Assembly: GCA_903933735.1 (NCBI GenBank)
Contig: CAIZLB010000025.1
Coordinates: 1-45,828, forward strand
From: an uncultured bacterium
GTDB taxonomy: Bacteria; Patescibacteriota; Minisyncoccia; Phycocordibacterales; CAIZLB01
Direction: 5' to 3'
DNA length: 45,828 bases
Both the position numbers and the translations under genes were made by a program. Positions 27,858 through 37,510 of this stretch are shown here, in pieces. Numbering within the stretch: position 1 is the stretch's first letter; each line of letters starts with the position of its first letter. A model generated the notes under the pieces. That model was not told the origin of the DNA and did no database searches. It worked only from the letters and a program-made list of their open reading frames with translations.

Positions 27858-29294
27858 TTAAGCCTTAAAATCCTCACCATTTGAAAGCTTATATCTGGTA
27901 TACCTATGGGCCTTACCTTCGGTTTCGATCTTAATAAGCAAGCCTTGACTGACCCATTTTTTAAATAATTTAGACATTTCATATGTCTGTGTCATGTTTG
28001 TTATATCTCTAGCCTCTGCGTTATTAATATATCTATTTTTTATCAAAAATTCTTTTACTTTTTCCCACTCACTTTGTTTCTTTTCATTAAGTAACACAAC
28101 TTTTACAGAATCATCATATACTGGATAAGTTAAATAAATTGGATCATATAAATTTTGAGCGCGCATTTCATTCCTCATAGCCTGAACGCCTTCATTGCGA
28201 TCAAGATTTGGTTGTTCTGGAAATTCTCGTAAGTGTTTTACGATTAAATCATTTCTGTATCCATCCGCACGCACGTACCCAATATTTGATTTAGTTATAT
28301 TGTAAGGAAAAAGTCCTGGATTAAGAATCTCCACCCTATCTTCAAAGATGTTAATCTCAACATCTCGTTTAATATGATAATCTCTGTGGATTATTGCATT
28401 TGTGATAGCTTCTTTAATAGCACGCTCTGGTATCTGATACTTAGTAATAAAGCCTGAATGTATCTCTATCCCATTACGGAGCAATAATAACACATATTCA
28501 TGAGTATCTTTGATTAACTTAATTAGAGGACCGTCAATTGTTTTTGGTGTACCTTTTAAATTTGGAGTTTCTTTAAAAGTTTCTATAGTACCTGAGTATT
28601 GAAATACTCTAACTGCACATTTTGTATCAAGAATATTTGTTGGGTATTTTGCAAACAATAATACGGCAGCTCTTGTGGGTGACAAAATACCTTCATGGTT
28701 TTTTCTGGCTAAACCAACGCTAAACAGTATATCCTGTGTTGTACCTTCATTTATATTTCTTTCTTTTTTCCATAATTCAAAATACTCAGTCTCGAGCAAT
28801 TCAAAATCAACATCAACAAGTTCTTTGTCGGCTTTTTCAAAACCTTTGGCATAACTAAATTTGACTATTTCTTGTGGGGTAAGTTTTTTATTACTTTTAT
28901 TTTGCCTAATATATACATCATTATTTATTGAATGAAACATTCCTTCATTTTTAGGAATAGATATAAATGCAACAGTCTTACCATTTTCAGGAATAATTAT
29001 TTTTTTAGGATTCCAGATTGTACCAATGGGTGGTAAAATCCTTTGTACCTCTTTTCCGATTTCATCAAAAAGTTCAATATTTTCTTCAATACCGAAGACT
29101 CTATCAATCCCTTTGAGTTTAGTTTTTTCAGGATCATCAATACCAAAAAATATAACGCCTCCATCAGTGTTACCCATAGCAACAATTGTTTGCACAATCT
29201 TTGTAACCACTTTATCACCATTCAAACGTTTAAATTCAATCGTTTGGGTTTCTTCAGGTATTTCCAAAATTTGTATAACAAGATCATTATTCAT
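27858..29294 (-). CDS. AlbA_2/Schlafen-domain ATP-binding protein (RecG-like putative regulator)
   Basis: IPEETQTIEFKRLNGD...IVAMGNTDGGVIFFGIDD; AITNAIIHRDYH. Confidence 0.8.
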   Translation of the reverse strand: MNNDLVIQILEIPEETQTIEFKRLNGDKVVTKIVQTIVAMGNTDGGVIFFGIDDPEKTKLKGIDRVFGIEENIELFDEIGKEVQRILPPIGTIWNPKKIIIPENGKTVAFISIPKNEGMFHSINNDVYIRQNKSNKKLTPQEIVKFSYAKGFEKADKELVDVDFELLETEYFELWKKERNINEGTTQDILFSVGLARKNHEGILSPTRAAVLLFAKYPTNILDTKCAVRVFQYSGTIETFKETPNLKGTPKTIDGPLIKLIKDTHEYVLLLLRNGIEIHSGFITKYQIPERAIKEAITNAIIHRDYHIKRDVEINIFEDRVEILNPGLFPYNITKSNIGYVRADGYRNDLIVKHLREFPEQPNLDRNEGVQAMRNEMRAQNLYDPIYLTYPVYDDSVKVVLLNEKKQSEWEKVKEFLIKNRYINNAEARDITNMTQTYEMSKLFKKWVSQGLLIKIETEGKAHRYTRYKLSNGEDFKA

Positions 29295-29347
29295 GTACCT
29301 ATATTATACTATTTTATTAAAATATTAAAATTTTAACATAGAACCCT

Positions 29348-30862
29348 CTATATCCCCACAATCACCCTCACATCCGCGCCGATCTTATTCAATCTCATCG
29401 CAATATCTTCATAACCTCGACTGATTGGATATATGCTTCTCAATATCGATTTTCCTTTTGCACCCAACATGGCAATCATAATTATCATCGCCGGTCTTAA
29501 AGCTGGAGGACATACAATCTGTGTGGCTTTAAGCTCTGTAGGACCTTGTATGAAAACACGATGCGGATCAGCTAAGTTTATATTCGCCCCTAACCTGTTC
29601 AACTCTGTAAAATATATCGCCCTATTTTCCCACATCCAGTCATGTATTAAAGTTATACCTTTTGCTTGAGTTGCTATAGGTACAAAGAAAGGTAGATTGT
29701 CGGTATTTATTCCTGGATACGGTTGAGCCGCTATCTTATCTATGGGTGCTATAAGCTTTGAGGGATATATAGTTATGTCTACAAGTTTTGTTCTTTCATT
29801 TTTAGCATAATAAGCTTCTGTCTGTTTATATTTTAAACCCATCTTTTTTAACTTGAACATCTCAAGTGCTAAGAAATCTATAGGACATCTCGTTATAGTT
29901 AAAGTTGATTCTGTAACTATCGCAGCCGATATAAACATCATGGATTCTGTTGGATCTTCACTATTGTAATAATCTATATCCATATCTATATTGTCTATAC
30001 CGTGAACTATCATAGTAGTAGTTCCCATTCCCTCTATTTTCACACCTAGTTTTTCTAAGAAAAAACAAACCTCTTGCACCTGATAATTTGGTGGTGCAAA
30101 TTGTATTGTAGTTTTTCCTTTTATAAGTGCGGCGGCCATCAATATATTTTCAGCAGCAGTATCACTTGATTCTGACATGATTACATGTGCCGGTTTTAAT
30201 TTTCCTGATTTTATAAGATAATGATCAGCTTTAGTATCTATCTTAGCTCCCAAATCTTCAAGTCCATATCTATGTGCTGATATAGTTCTTTGTCCCATCT
30301 TACAACCACCGGCATGAGGGAGTTTGAATTCTTTTTCTAGATGAAGTAATGGTCCGATAATCATAAGACCAGATCTTATTCGTCCTGCTGCATTTTGATC
30401 AAGACTATTTATCTTTAACTTTTTAGGAACTACTATTTCAAGAGTGTTTTTATCAATCCATTTTATAGAAACACCCAAGCTTTCCATAAGTTCTATTATT
30501 CTTTGTACTTCTTCTATACGAGGTATACCATGCAATCTTGTTTTACCTTTGTTCAGAAGTGAGGCACAGATAAGACCAAGTGCTCCATTTTTAGAAGTGT
30601 TAGTTGCAATACTGCCTGAAAGTTTTCTACCGCCATGTATTTCTACATCTATAGAGTCGGATATAGCCATAACTTTTCTACCTAAAGCCTGACTTATTCT
30701 GTTCAACTCTTCTGTGGTCATGTTTTGTCCGCCACTTTCCATACGAGCCACAGCACTCTGTGACGTCTTTAAAAGTTTTGCAAATTCAGTTTGAGTAAGA
30801 TGCCTATCTTCTCTAAGTTGTTTTATAAAAAATCCAAGGTTTTTATTACTATTTTGTGTCAT
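29348..30862 (-). CDS. murA: UDP-N-acetylglucosamine 1-carboxyvinyltransferase-like protein with N-terminal XRE-type HTH
   Basis: N-terminal IKQLREDRHLTQTEFAKLLKTSQSAVARMESG (HTH_3), then EPSP-synthase-like domain with HAGGCKMGQRTISAHRYGLEDLGA. Confidence 0.85.
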   Translation of the reverse strand: MTQNSNKNLGFFIKQLREDRHLTQTEFAKLLKTSQSAVARMESGGQNMTTEELNRISQALGRKVMAISDSIDVEIHGGRKLSGSIATNTSKNGALGLICASLLNKGKTRLHGIPRIEEVQRIIELMESLGVSIKWIDKNTLEIVVPKKLKINSLDQNAAGRIRSGLMIIGPLLHLEKEFKLPHAGGCKMGQRTISAHRYGLEDLGAKIDTKADHYLIKSGKLKPAHVIMSESSDTAAENILMAAALIKGKTTIQFAPPNYQVQEVCFFLEKLGVKIEGMGTTTMIVHGIDNIDMDIDYYNSEDPTESMMFISAAIVTESTLTITRCPIDFLALEMFKLKKMGLKYKQTEAYYAKNERTKLVDITIYPSKLIAPIDKIAAQPYPGINTDNLPFFVPIATQAKGITLIHDWMWENRAIYFTELNRLGANINLADPHRVFIQGPTELKATQIVCPPALRPAMIIMIAMLGAKGKSILRSIYPISRGYEDIAMRLNKIGADVRVIVGI

Positions 30863-30866
30863 ATGT

Positions 30867-30888
30867 AATATATCATATATGATATATT
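30867..30888. promoter_or_regulatory. Perfect 22-bp palindrome, candidate operator
   Basis: AATATATCATATATGATATATT, 4 nt upstream of the HTH-MurA start codon. Confidence 0.65.
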
Positions 30889-30948
30889 GAGTGATTACAA
30901 TATTTACATATTTGACAGTGTTATAAAATAATATTAAACAAATATAGT

Positions 30949-31530
30949 CTACATAGACTCGCCCACTTTCCTAACCCTCTTTAAAAAAGACTCTCTATCC
31001 TTTTGACTTCTTTTAAAACTTTTATCAAAGACCATCATGGTTTTATGTTTCAATCCACAAAAATGTAACAAGCCCATAGACCAGAAAAACTTTATCGGTT
31101 TAAGTAGAAATATAGCTGTCTTAAACCACCACATATTACCATCAGATGTAAAAAATATATGAGCTCTTTTATTTTTAAGTAACCCCACAGGTTTTCCATC
31201 TACATATTTAAAAGCAAAATGGGAAGTAAAAACATTGTCGAAAAAATTTTTCATTATAGCTGGTGTACCCATCCACCACAAAGGGTGTATAAATACCATG
31301 TCAGTACAGTCAGTAATCTTCTGCTGTAACCGTTTAACATGGTCACTGAGATTCCTCATATCCTCTTTATTTTCAAAATTCAAAAAAGGTATTTGTAAGT
31401 CTGTTGTATAAAGATCTAAAACTTCAACTTGATTACCTCTTGATTCCGCACCTTCTTTAAAAGATGAAGCTATGCTGTGAGTAAAGCCCTTTGTCGAGGG
31501 GTGAGCTGTTATGATTAATATTTTTTTCAT
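30949..31530 (-). CDS. NAD(P)H-dependent oxidoreductase (flavodoxin-like fold)
   Basis: MKKILIITAHPSTKGFTHSIASSFKEG...FIHPLWWMGTPAIMKNFFDNVF. Confidence 0.85.
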   Translation of the reverse strand: MKKILIITAHPSTKGFTHSIASSFKEGAESRGNQVEVLDLYTTDLQIPFLNFENKEDMRNLSDHVKRLQQKITDCTDMVFIHPLWWMGTPAIMKNFFDNVFTSHFAFKYVDGKPVGLLKNKRAHIFFTSDGNMWWFKTAIFLLKPIKFFWSMGLLHFCGLKHKTMMVFDKSFKRSQKDRESFLKRVRKVGESM

Positions 31531-31539
31531 ATTATGAGT

Positions 31540-32526
31540 TTATTTTATTTTTAATATTTTAAATGCTTCATACACCATCTTTAATACACCTTCCTTTGTT
31601 TTATTAACGGCTAAAAATCCGGATTTGTGACAAAAAGTAGAACCCTCTATGCCGGTGACTTTTTCAAGTTCACCGTCATCCAAACCCCTCCATGACTCTG
31701 GAAAATAAATCCTGGCATTATACAATTCACCGTCTTTTTCAACAACTTTAGCAGACCAATTACCTCGCAGATCTGGATATACAGTAATTAACGGCTCTGG
31801 AAATTTTTTAAAATTAAAAAATACATCACAAACAATAACTCTTTTATCTTTTGCTTTTTTATAAAATTTTATAGCCACTTCTTTTTCTTTTAGAGTCTTT
31901 ATAGCATAAAGAATAATATTTTCTATTATAGATTCTGAAAGCTTTACTAATTCAAAAAACTTTTTATCCATCTCTTTGGGACCTTTTGATTTCACAATAC
32001 TTCTAGCTATTCTAAAATAATTATCTATAGTCAAAACGTCAACATCATCAATGATTTGTTTATATGTAAGTACACCATTATCCATAGCATCTATATGTAA
32101 AACAAGTTTTTTTTCAACACCATCAAAACACTCTTGAACAAATTTCTTATTTTTATTATCAGAAATCATACTTATAAGTTCTAGACCAAAATGCCTAAAA
32201 ACTAAACCGAAAGCAGCATAAGGTATACCATTTTTTCTAACTAAACCTGAATCATTTTGATGATGATCAAAACGAAGTTTTTTTGGATTATGAATACGAC
32301 CTATATCATAAACTATATCAGCTTTATCTATATCTTTTTGTTCTATACTTCTTTTATATTTAAGTTTTGTTTTAGGTTCTTTATTTTTGAAATACAAAGT
32401 TAAAAGTGCTGTAGCGAAGATATCATCAGCATGAAATAATCCAGAATGAGTTAATAGATTTATAGTTTTTTTATTTTTCATATACTTATTTTGTATCTTC
32501 ATTCCATACCTTAATAATAGCCACAA
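31540..32526 (-). CDS. MYG1 family protein (DHH-like phosphoesterase)
   Basis: THSGLFHADDIFATALL...YDIGRIHNPKKLRFDHHQ. Confidence 0.85.
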   Translation of the reverse strand: MWLLLRYGMKIQNKYMKNKKTINLLTHSGLFHADDIFATALLTLYFKNKEPKTKLKYKRSIEQKDIDKADIVYDIGRIHNPKKLRFDHHQNDSGLVRKNGIPYAAFGLVFRHFGLELISMISDNKNKKFVQECFDGVEKKLVLHIDAMDNGVLTYKQIIDDVDVLTIDNYFRIARSIVKSKGPKEMDKKFFELVKLSESIIENIILYAIKTLKEKEVAIKFYKKAKDKRVIVCDVFFNFKKFPEPLITVYPDLRGNWSAKVVEKDGELYNARIYFPESWRGLDDGELEKVTGIEGSTFCHKSGFLAVNKTKEGVLKMVYEAFKILKIK

Positions 32527-33508
32527 AAATACTCAATATTAATGGACCAAAAAGTACCCCTTCTGGACCGAATATAAATATACCCCCAATGATTGAGATC
32601 AAGATAAATAATGGATGTATCTTTATACCCCTGTTTATCATCTTTGGTCCTATAATATTATCTATCAAACCTACAGCCACAACACCCCATATTACTTGAT
32701 ACAACCAAACAAAACTATCTTTTGTAAAATACAAATAAACTGCAGCAGGTATCCAAACAGTAGGTGCACCAAGTCCTGGAATCAAAGCCATAAATCCAGC
32801 CAAAGTTCCAAAGAAAAATGGATTTGGTACTCCAAATATCCATAATCCAAATCCTGTAAATATACCTTGAATAATAGCTACAGTTAAAGAGCCAACGAGT
32901 ATTGCATTGACCGATTGTTTTATTGATAAAAATATTTTATCATCACTCTCTTTTTTAAGTGGACTTATCAATCTATATAAATCTCCAAATTGTTTTCCAT
33001 CTTTGAGAAAATAAAACATAGCAAATAAGAATAGGAATAGTTTTAGAGCAATATCAACAGTTCCTGAGAATATATTCCCTATATTATTCACAAAGAAACC
33101 TGATACTGATTCAGCGATCTTGTTAAAATTAAGATTTAGATCTGGAGATAAAGTACTTGAAAGAGTTTTTATCTTTTCTCCTATAAAATCAAGATTTATT
33201 CCTCCACCGGCAATATTTTGATATACAGCTTGAGTATCTATCACAACCTTACTTAAGAGAATGGTTACAGGAGTTATAATAATAAGAATAAATAAGATTA
33301 TGGTGATAAATGAAGCTAGAGCATTGGATACCTTTTTTAACAAAAATAATCTAGATAAAAAACTGTTAATTCTTAGATATATCGGCTTTATCAAGGTTGC
33401 AAATATATAGGCAAGTACTAATACTATTATGAATTTGTATAGTATTAACAATGATAATATTCCGAATATTCCAACTAATATTGTAAAATATATGTTTTGT
33501 TTACTCAT
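32486..33508 (-). CDS. AI-2E family transporter
   Basis: UPF0118 topology; GVPNPFFFGTLAGFMALIPGLGAPTVWIPAAVYLY. Confidence 0.85.
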   Translation of the reverse strand: MSKQNIYFTILVGIFGILSLLILYKFIIVLVLAYIFATLIKPIYLRINSFLSRLFLLKKVSNALASFITIILFILIIITPVTILLSKVVIDTQAVYQNIAGGGINLDFIGEKIKTLSSTLSPDLNLNFNKIAESVSGFFVNNIGNIFSGTVDIALKLFLFLFAMFYFLKDGKQFGDLYRLISPLKKESDDKIFLSIKQSVNAILVGSLTVAIIQGIFTGFGLWIFGVPNPFFFGTLAGFMALIPGLGAPTVWIPAAVYLYFTKDSFVWLYQVIWGVVAVGLIDNIIGPKMINRGIKIHPLFILISIIGGIFIFGPEGVLFGPLILSIFVAIIKVWNEDTK

Positions 33509-33551
33509 GATATGATTGTAACATAAATATTAATATACTATAATCAGCAAA

Positions 33552-34454
33552 ATGCCTGAATTACCAGAAGTACAAACAACAGTCGATGGTATCAATATCG
33601 TCGCTAAAAATAAGAGAGTCGTAGATACATGGACAGATCTTAAGAGTCTAGCCCCGATGTTTTCAAATACCATAAAAAATCCTACGTATTTTAAAAATTT
33701 TAAAAATAAGATACAGGGAGCAAAAATAATAAAAGCTGAAAGAAGAGCTAAGAATATATTGATACATTTAGACAATAAAGAGACCATTTTAATACATATG
33801 AAGATGACAGGACATGTTATGTATGGAAAATATATTTATGATAAAAACAAAAATTCTTGGACTCCAGAAAAAGGTCAAACACTACTCGAAGATCCATATA
33901 ATAGATTCATACATCTGGTCATAACCTTAGACAATGACAAACATCTAGTGTTAGCTGATACTAGAAAATTTGCAAAGGTTATATTGTTAAATGATGAGAC
34001 CAGAAAAGAGATTGATTTACTTGGTCCAGAGCCTTTGCATGATGACTTTACATATGATGTATTTTTGAAAAATATTAATAGATGGCAAAATAAGTATATA
34101 AAGACCTCTCTTATGGATCAGAGATTGATATCAGGTATTGGAAATATTTATTCTGATGAGATTTTACATAAAGCACATGTATTGCCTGAAAGGATTATAT
34201 CTTCATTGTCACCTATTGATCTAAGAAATATTTATAAAAATATAAAACCAATACTTTTACAAGGTATAGATTTTGGTGGCGATTCTACTAGCGATTATAG
34301 AAATATATATGGTGAACGTGGACAATTCCAGGTGAAGCATAAAGTTTACAGAAGAAAGGGTGAAAAATGTTTAAATAAAGGTTGTAAGGGTTTTATAGAG
34401 AGATCTGTATTAAATGGGAGATCCGCGCATTATTGTAGAGGATGTCAGAAATAA
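33552..34454 (+). CDS. mutM: Formamidopyrimidine-DNA glycosylase
   Basis: MPELPEVQTTVDG; C-terminal zinc finger C-LNKGC...HYCRGCQK. Confidence 0.93.
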   Translation: MPELPEVQTTVDGINIVAKNKRVVDTWTDLKSLAPMFSNTIKNPTYFKNFKNKIQGAKIIKAERRAKNILIHLDNKETILIHMKMTGHVMYGKYIYDKNKNSWTPEKGQTLLEDPYNRFIHLVITLDNDKHLVLADTRKFAKVILLNDETRKEIDLLGPEPLHDDFTYDVFLKNINRWQNKYIKTSLMDQRLISGIGNIYSDEILHKAHVLPERIISSLSPIDLRNIYKNIKPILLQGIDFGGDSTSDYRNIYGERGQFQVKHKVYRRKGEKCLNKGCKGFIERSVLNGRSAHYCRGCQK

Positions 34455-34528
34455 GGGATTTTTAGGCTTTATTTATAGGATTTATAGGCACTTGACTTTA
34501 TAATAAGATAGTGCTATACTATAAGAGT

Positions 34529-34720
34529 ATGAAAACTATTCACATCATTGTGTTTGCTATTGCGTTCCTGATCATGTTGGCCTATGGCTTCGGCGGCCTG
34601 GCATTCATGATAGTCGAGGGGGTCGGGTATGAACCAGACTTCATCACTCAGATCATAATAATTGTGGCCACCTTGGCGGCCGGAAACTCATTCTTCAGGC
34701 TTGCCATCAAACACGCCTGA
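34529..34720 (+). CDS. Small membrane protein, GC-rich islet
   Basis: 64-aa two-helix protein; TTGACT/TATACT promoter and terminator flank it. Confidence 0.55.
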   Translation: MKTIHIIVFAIAFLIMLAYGFGGLAFMIVEGVGYEPDFITQIIIIVATLAAGNSFFRLAIKHA

Positions 34721-34749
34721 TCCACCAACCCCAACCCCCAACCACACCC

Positions 34750-34792
34750 CGTGGTCGCTATAAATGCGATCACGGTGGTTTTTTTTATTTGA
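34750..34792 (+). terminator. Rho-independent terminator
   Basis: CCGTGGTCGC TATAAAT GCGATCACGG then TTTTTTTT. Confidence 0.8.
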
Positions 34793-34838
34793 TTTACAAA
34801 AACTTGACTATTTTATATAAATGTAATATTATACTTTT

Positions 34839-34980
34839 GATTGAAGCGAACGGTTCTGTGAGCACTTACCTCCTTCGCAATGTCTGGCTCCTTAACCTTA
34901 CCGGTAGTTGTTGTTTTATACCGGTTCCTCCTTCAATCCTCCCAGCCGATGCCTGTCATCGCCTGGGTGCTTTTTTTATT
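34839..34980 (+). ncRNA. Structured small RNA candidate with its own promoter and terminator
   Basis: TTGACT...TATACT upstream; P1 GATTGAAG/CTTCAATC; P2 GCGAA...GGT...GTG/CAC...ACC...TTCGC; P3 ACCGGTA/TACCGGT; terminator CCCAG-c-CGATG/CATCG-c-CTGGG + TTTTTTT. Confidence 0.65.
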
Positions 34981-35026
34981 TAAAATACTTGACTTTTATG
35001 TGTATTGTGGTAAGATGTTAAGTGTT

Positions 35027-35350
35027 ATGAACCAACAACAAATCAAAGAACGTATTGCTGAGATCAAACTCAGTCTCGCGCTGTGGATACTGATGACCGT
35101 CGTCGTCGTAGCCTTCCCTGTATTTTGCGCAGTCATCGGGTGCGCATTCCAAATCCGGGATGAACTGGACAAGTTCCCTTTACCCTACACAGTGAAGGTG
35201 GTTGCATTATTTTGCATCCCAGTGGCTATAGTCTTCGGGCTGATCGCTCGAAAGATTCAAAAAAGACTTGACGCAATCATGTTCAACAACTCGGAAGGTG
35301 AGGTGATCAAAAACCCCGCCTTCGTCCGCATCATCGGGAGAAAGGGGTGA
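35027..35350 (+). CDS. Small membrane protein, GC-rich islet
   Basis: MNQQQIKERIAEIKLSLALWILMTVVVVAF...; two TM segments; TTGACT...TAAGAT upstream. Confidence 0.55.
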   Translation: MNQQQIKERIAEIKLSLALWILMTVVVVAFPVFCAVIGCAFQIRDELDKFPLPYTVKVVALFCIPVAIVFGLIARKIQKRLDAIMFNNSEGEVIKNPAFVRIIGRKG

Positions 35351-35390
35351 CCCTTCCCCAACCAACCCCAACCCCCAACCCATACCCTGG

Positions 35391-35420
35391 ACCCCTCAAA
35401 GGTCCACGGGTGTGTTTTTT
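35391..35420 (+). terminator. Rho-independent terminator
   Basis: GGACC CCTCAAA GGTCC within a longer stem, then TTTTTTT. Confidence 0.7.
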
Positions 35421-35432
35421 TATTTACATACC

Positions 35433-36017
35433 TTACACCCCATACAAAACCGCATCATTAACCAAAACATAATCCATAATCTCCTCATCTTTAAACCAAT
35501 ATTTTATTTCCTTCTCCGCATCATTAACATTACCTGAAGCATGCACTAGATTTCTAACTGCCCTATTATCATCAGTCGACAATTGATATGAATCCAAAAC
35601 ATAATCACCTCTTATAGTACCGACATCAGATGTCAAAGGTTCTGTATCTCCAGTTATTTTTCTAACAATATTTACAGCATGAGCACCTTGCCAAATCATG
35701 ATTATAATAGGGCCTGAGGTCATGTATTTAATAAGTCTATCCAATACACTCTGTGCCATAATATTGACATCCGGACTTGGTGGAGTTATGCCTTTATCAA
35801 TCAGACCTTTGATACTTTTTTCACCAACAAGTCTAAACCACTGGGGATCGAGATTATAATGACCATTGACAAGATCAATACCGGCATTCATCATTTTTAA
35901 ACCAACAAGTTTCAATCCAACACGTTCATAACGAGATGTTATTTCTCCTATAAGATTTCTCTGTAAACCATCTGGTTTTATTATGACTAATGTTTTTTCT
36001 TGACTTGGATGTTGCAT
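35433..36017 (-). CDS. ndk: Nucleoside diphosphate kinase
   Basis: EKTLVIIKPDGLQRNLIGEI; catalytic His region NLVHASGN. Confidence 0.93.
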   Translation of the reverse strand: MQHPSQEKTLVIIKPDGLQRNLIGEITSRYERVGLKLVGLKMMNAGIDLVNGHYNLDPQWFRLVGEKSIKGLIDKGITPPSPDVNIMAQSVLDRLIKYMTSGPIIIMIWQGAHAVNIVRKITGDTEPLTSDVGTIRGDYVLDSYQLSTDDNRAVRNLVHASGNVNDAEKEIKYWFKDEEIMDYVLVNDAVLYGV

Positions 36018-36038
36018 GTCTTGATTATAACATAGGCA

Positions 36039-36656
36039 TTACTTCACCCCTACATAATCAGCTGTTAAAACCCATCTATCAGAGGCCTTACCAAAACTAT
36101 CACATGTGGCCAAGGTCAATGTAGGTTTTTCACTTTCAAATTGTATCCATGAACTATATTTACTAACTCTCTTTACCTCTCTGGTTTTGTATATATACAC
36201 TTCGGTTGCAGTTTTAACATATACCAAAGTTCCAGGTTTAACATTTTTCAAATTATTAAAAACTTGATACGCTTTATTTATCACAACCTTAAAAGTAGTA
36301 CTGTGGCCAAAGATCAAAGTATTATTTGATCCAGGCATTCCAGACCCTGGATAATAAACAGCTCCTTTATTCAAAGCAGTGTCGAGAACTTCGACATTTG
36401 TAGAGTTTGGTGAATTGACTATTGTGTTTATTTTATAATCAGGTATTTCCAGAGATAGAGGTAATTCTTTTTTAACGATTATGTTTTTATTTATATTTTC
36501 AACATTAATAGTATTGTCGATGATGACCTCATTTGAATTATTTATAAAATAAACAATCTTAATTAAACCAGTTATTAATATAAAGAATAACAAAATGATT
36601 AGACCTATTTTGAACATCTGTTTTGCAATATCTTTTTCTATTTCTGTAAACAACAT
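36039..36656 (-). CDS. Sortase
   Basis: TLIFGHS and TLATCDSFGKASDRWVLTA (catalytic His, Cys, Arg). Confidence 0.88.
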   Translation of the reverse strand: MLFTEIEKDIAKQMFKIGLIILLFFILITGLIKIVYFINNSNEVIIDNTINVENINKNIIVKKELPLSLEIPDYKINTIVNSPNSTNVEVLDTALNKGAVYYPGSGMPGSNNTLIFGHSTTFKVVINKAYQVFNNLKNVKPGTLVYVKTATEVYIYKTREVKRVSKYSSWIQFESEKPTLTLATCDSFGKASDRWVLTADYVGVK

Positions 36657-36738
36657 ATATCTCTTAATTATATAATATATAAATACAAAACACATCAGCA
36701 CATATGATTGCTGATACGTTCTGTGTTTATGTATTGAA

Positions 36739-37443
36739 TTATTTTATGAACAGATTCTTGAGAGATTGGAAGAATCCGCCGGCAATGTTTTTCTCAAATT
36801 CTGGACGAATCTTATCTTGTATCTGATCTGGAATACCGGCATCTTTTAGTACTTTCTTTGCTTCATCTATCTTACCTTGTTTTCTAAGGTCTCGAGCCTG
36901 TTCAAAAGCGTTTTTCCACTCTTCTTTATTGGCTTTATTTTCTACTTTAACTATCTTTTGACTTATACCAGTAGGTATATCTGAAAGACCTGTGGTTTTA
37001 ATTAAAGCTTTAGCTTCGTCTAATTTACCTTGTTTAATGAGGTCAGAAGCCTGTTTCAGTATCTCTTTTTGAGCAACAGTCAAATCTGGTCTGTCATTGA
37101 TACATTTAATCAAAATAGGGTTAACCTTATTATCCTGCAATAACTTTATAGCTTCATCTTTTTTATCTTGCTTAAACAGGTTATAGGAATTGACCAATAC
37201 AGCAAACTGATCTGTTGTGACCACTTCGTCTATATTTAAATCCTTAAGTGTAGTTATGAATAGATTGTAATTGTTATCTTTTAAAGCATTCTCGATAGCT
37301 GTCTTATTTGTATCCATGAGTGTCTGATTCTTGTTGACATAACCCCTTCTTACAGAAGAAGCGTATGCTATATTTGAATTATTTAAAAGGACAGCGGCCA
37401 GTATTATGCTTAGCATAATTATATTTTTATTTATTTTTCTCAT
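36739..37443 (-). CDS. Secreted helical-repeat hypothetical protein
   Basis: Signal peptide; repeated xxQGKxDEAKxLxKxxGxxD units. Confidence 0.55.
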   Translation of the reverse strand: MRKINKNIIMLSIILAAVLLNNSNIAYASSVRRGYVNKNQTLMDTNKTAIENALKDNNYNLFITTLKDLNIDEVVTTDQFAVLVNSYNLFKQDKKDEAIKLLQDNKVNPILIKCINDRPDLTVAQKEILKQASDLIKQGKLDEAKALIKTTGLSDIPTGISQKIVKVENKANKEEWKNAFEQARDLRKQGKIDEAKKVLKDAGIPDQIQDKIRPEFEKNIAGGFFQSLKNLFIK

Positions 37444-37510
37444 GTTTGTTTTTTAGATTAATTTATAATGTTTATAATAATCAAAACACCTTCAACTATA
37501 TATACGTTAT

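Noticed and set aside
34880-35026. Extended start of ORF 34880-35350
   Set aside because: The extension covers the structured ncRNA and its terminator plus a promoter; start at 35027 is better supported.
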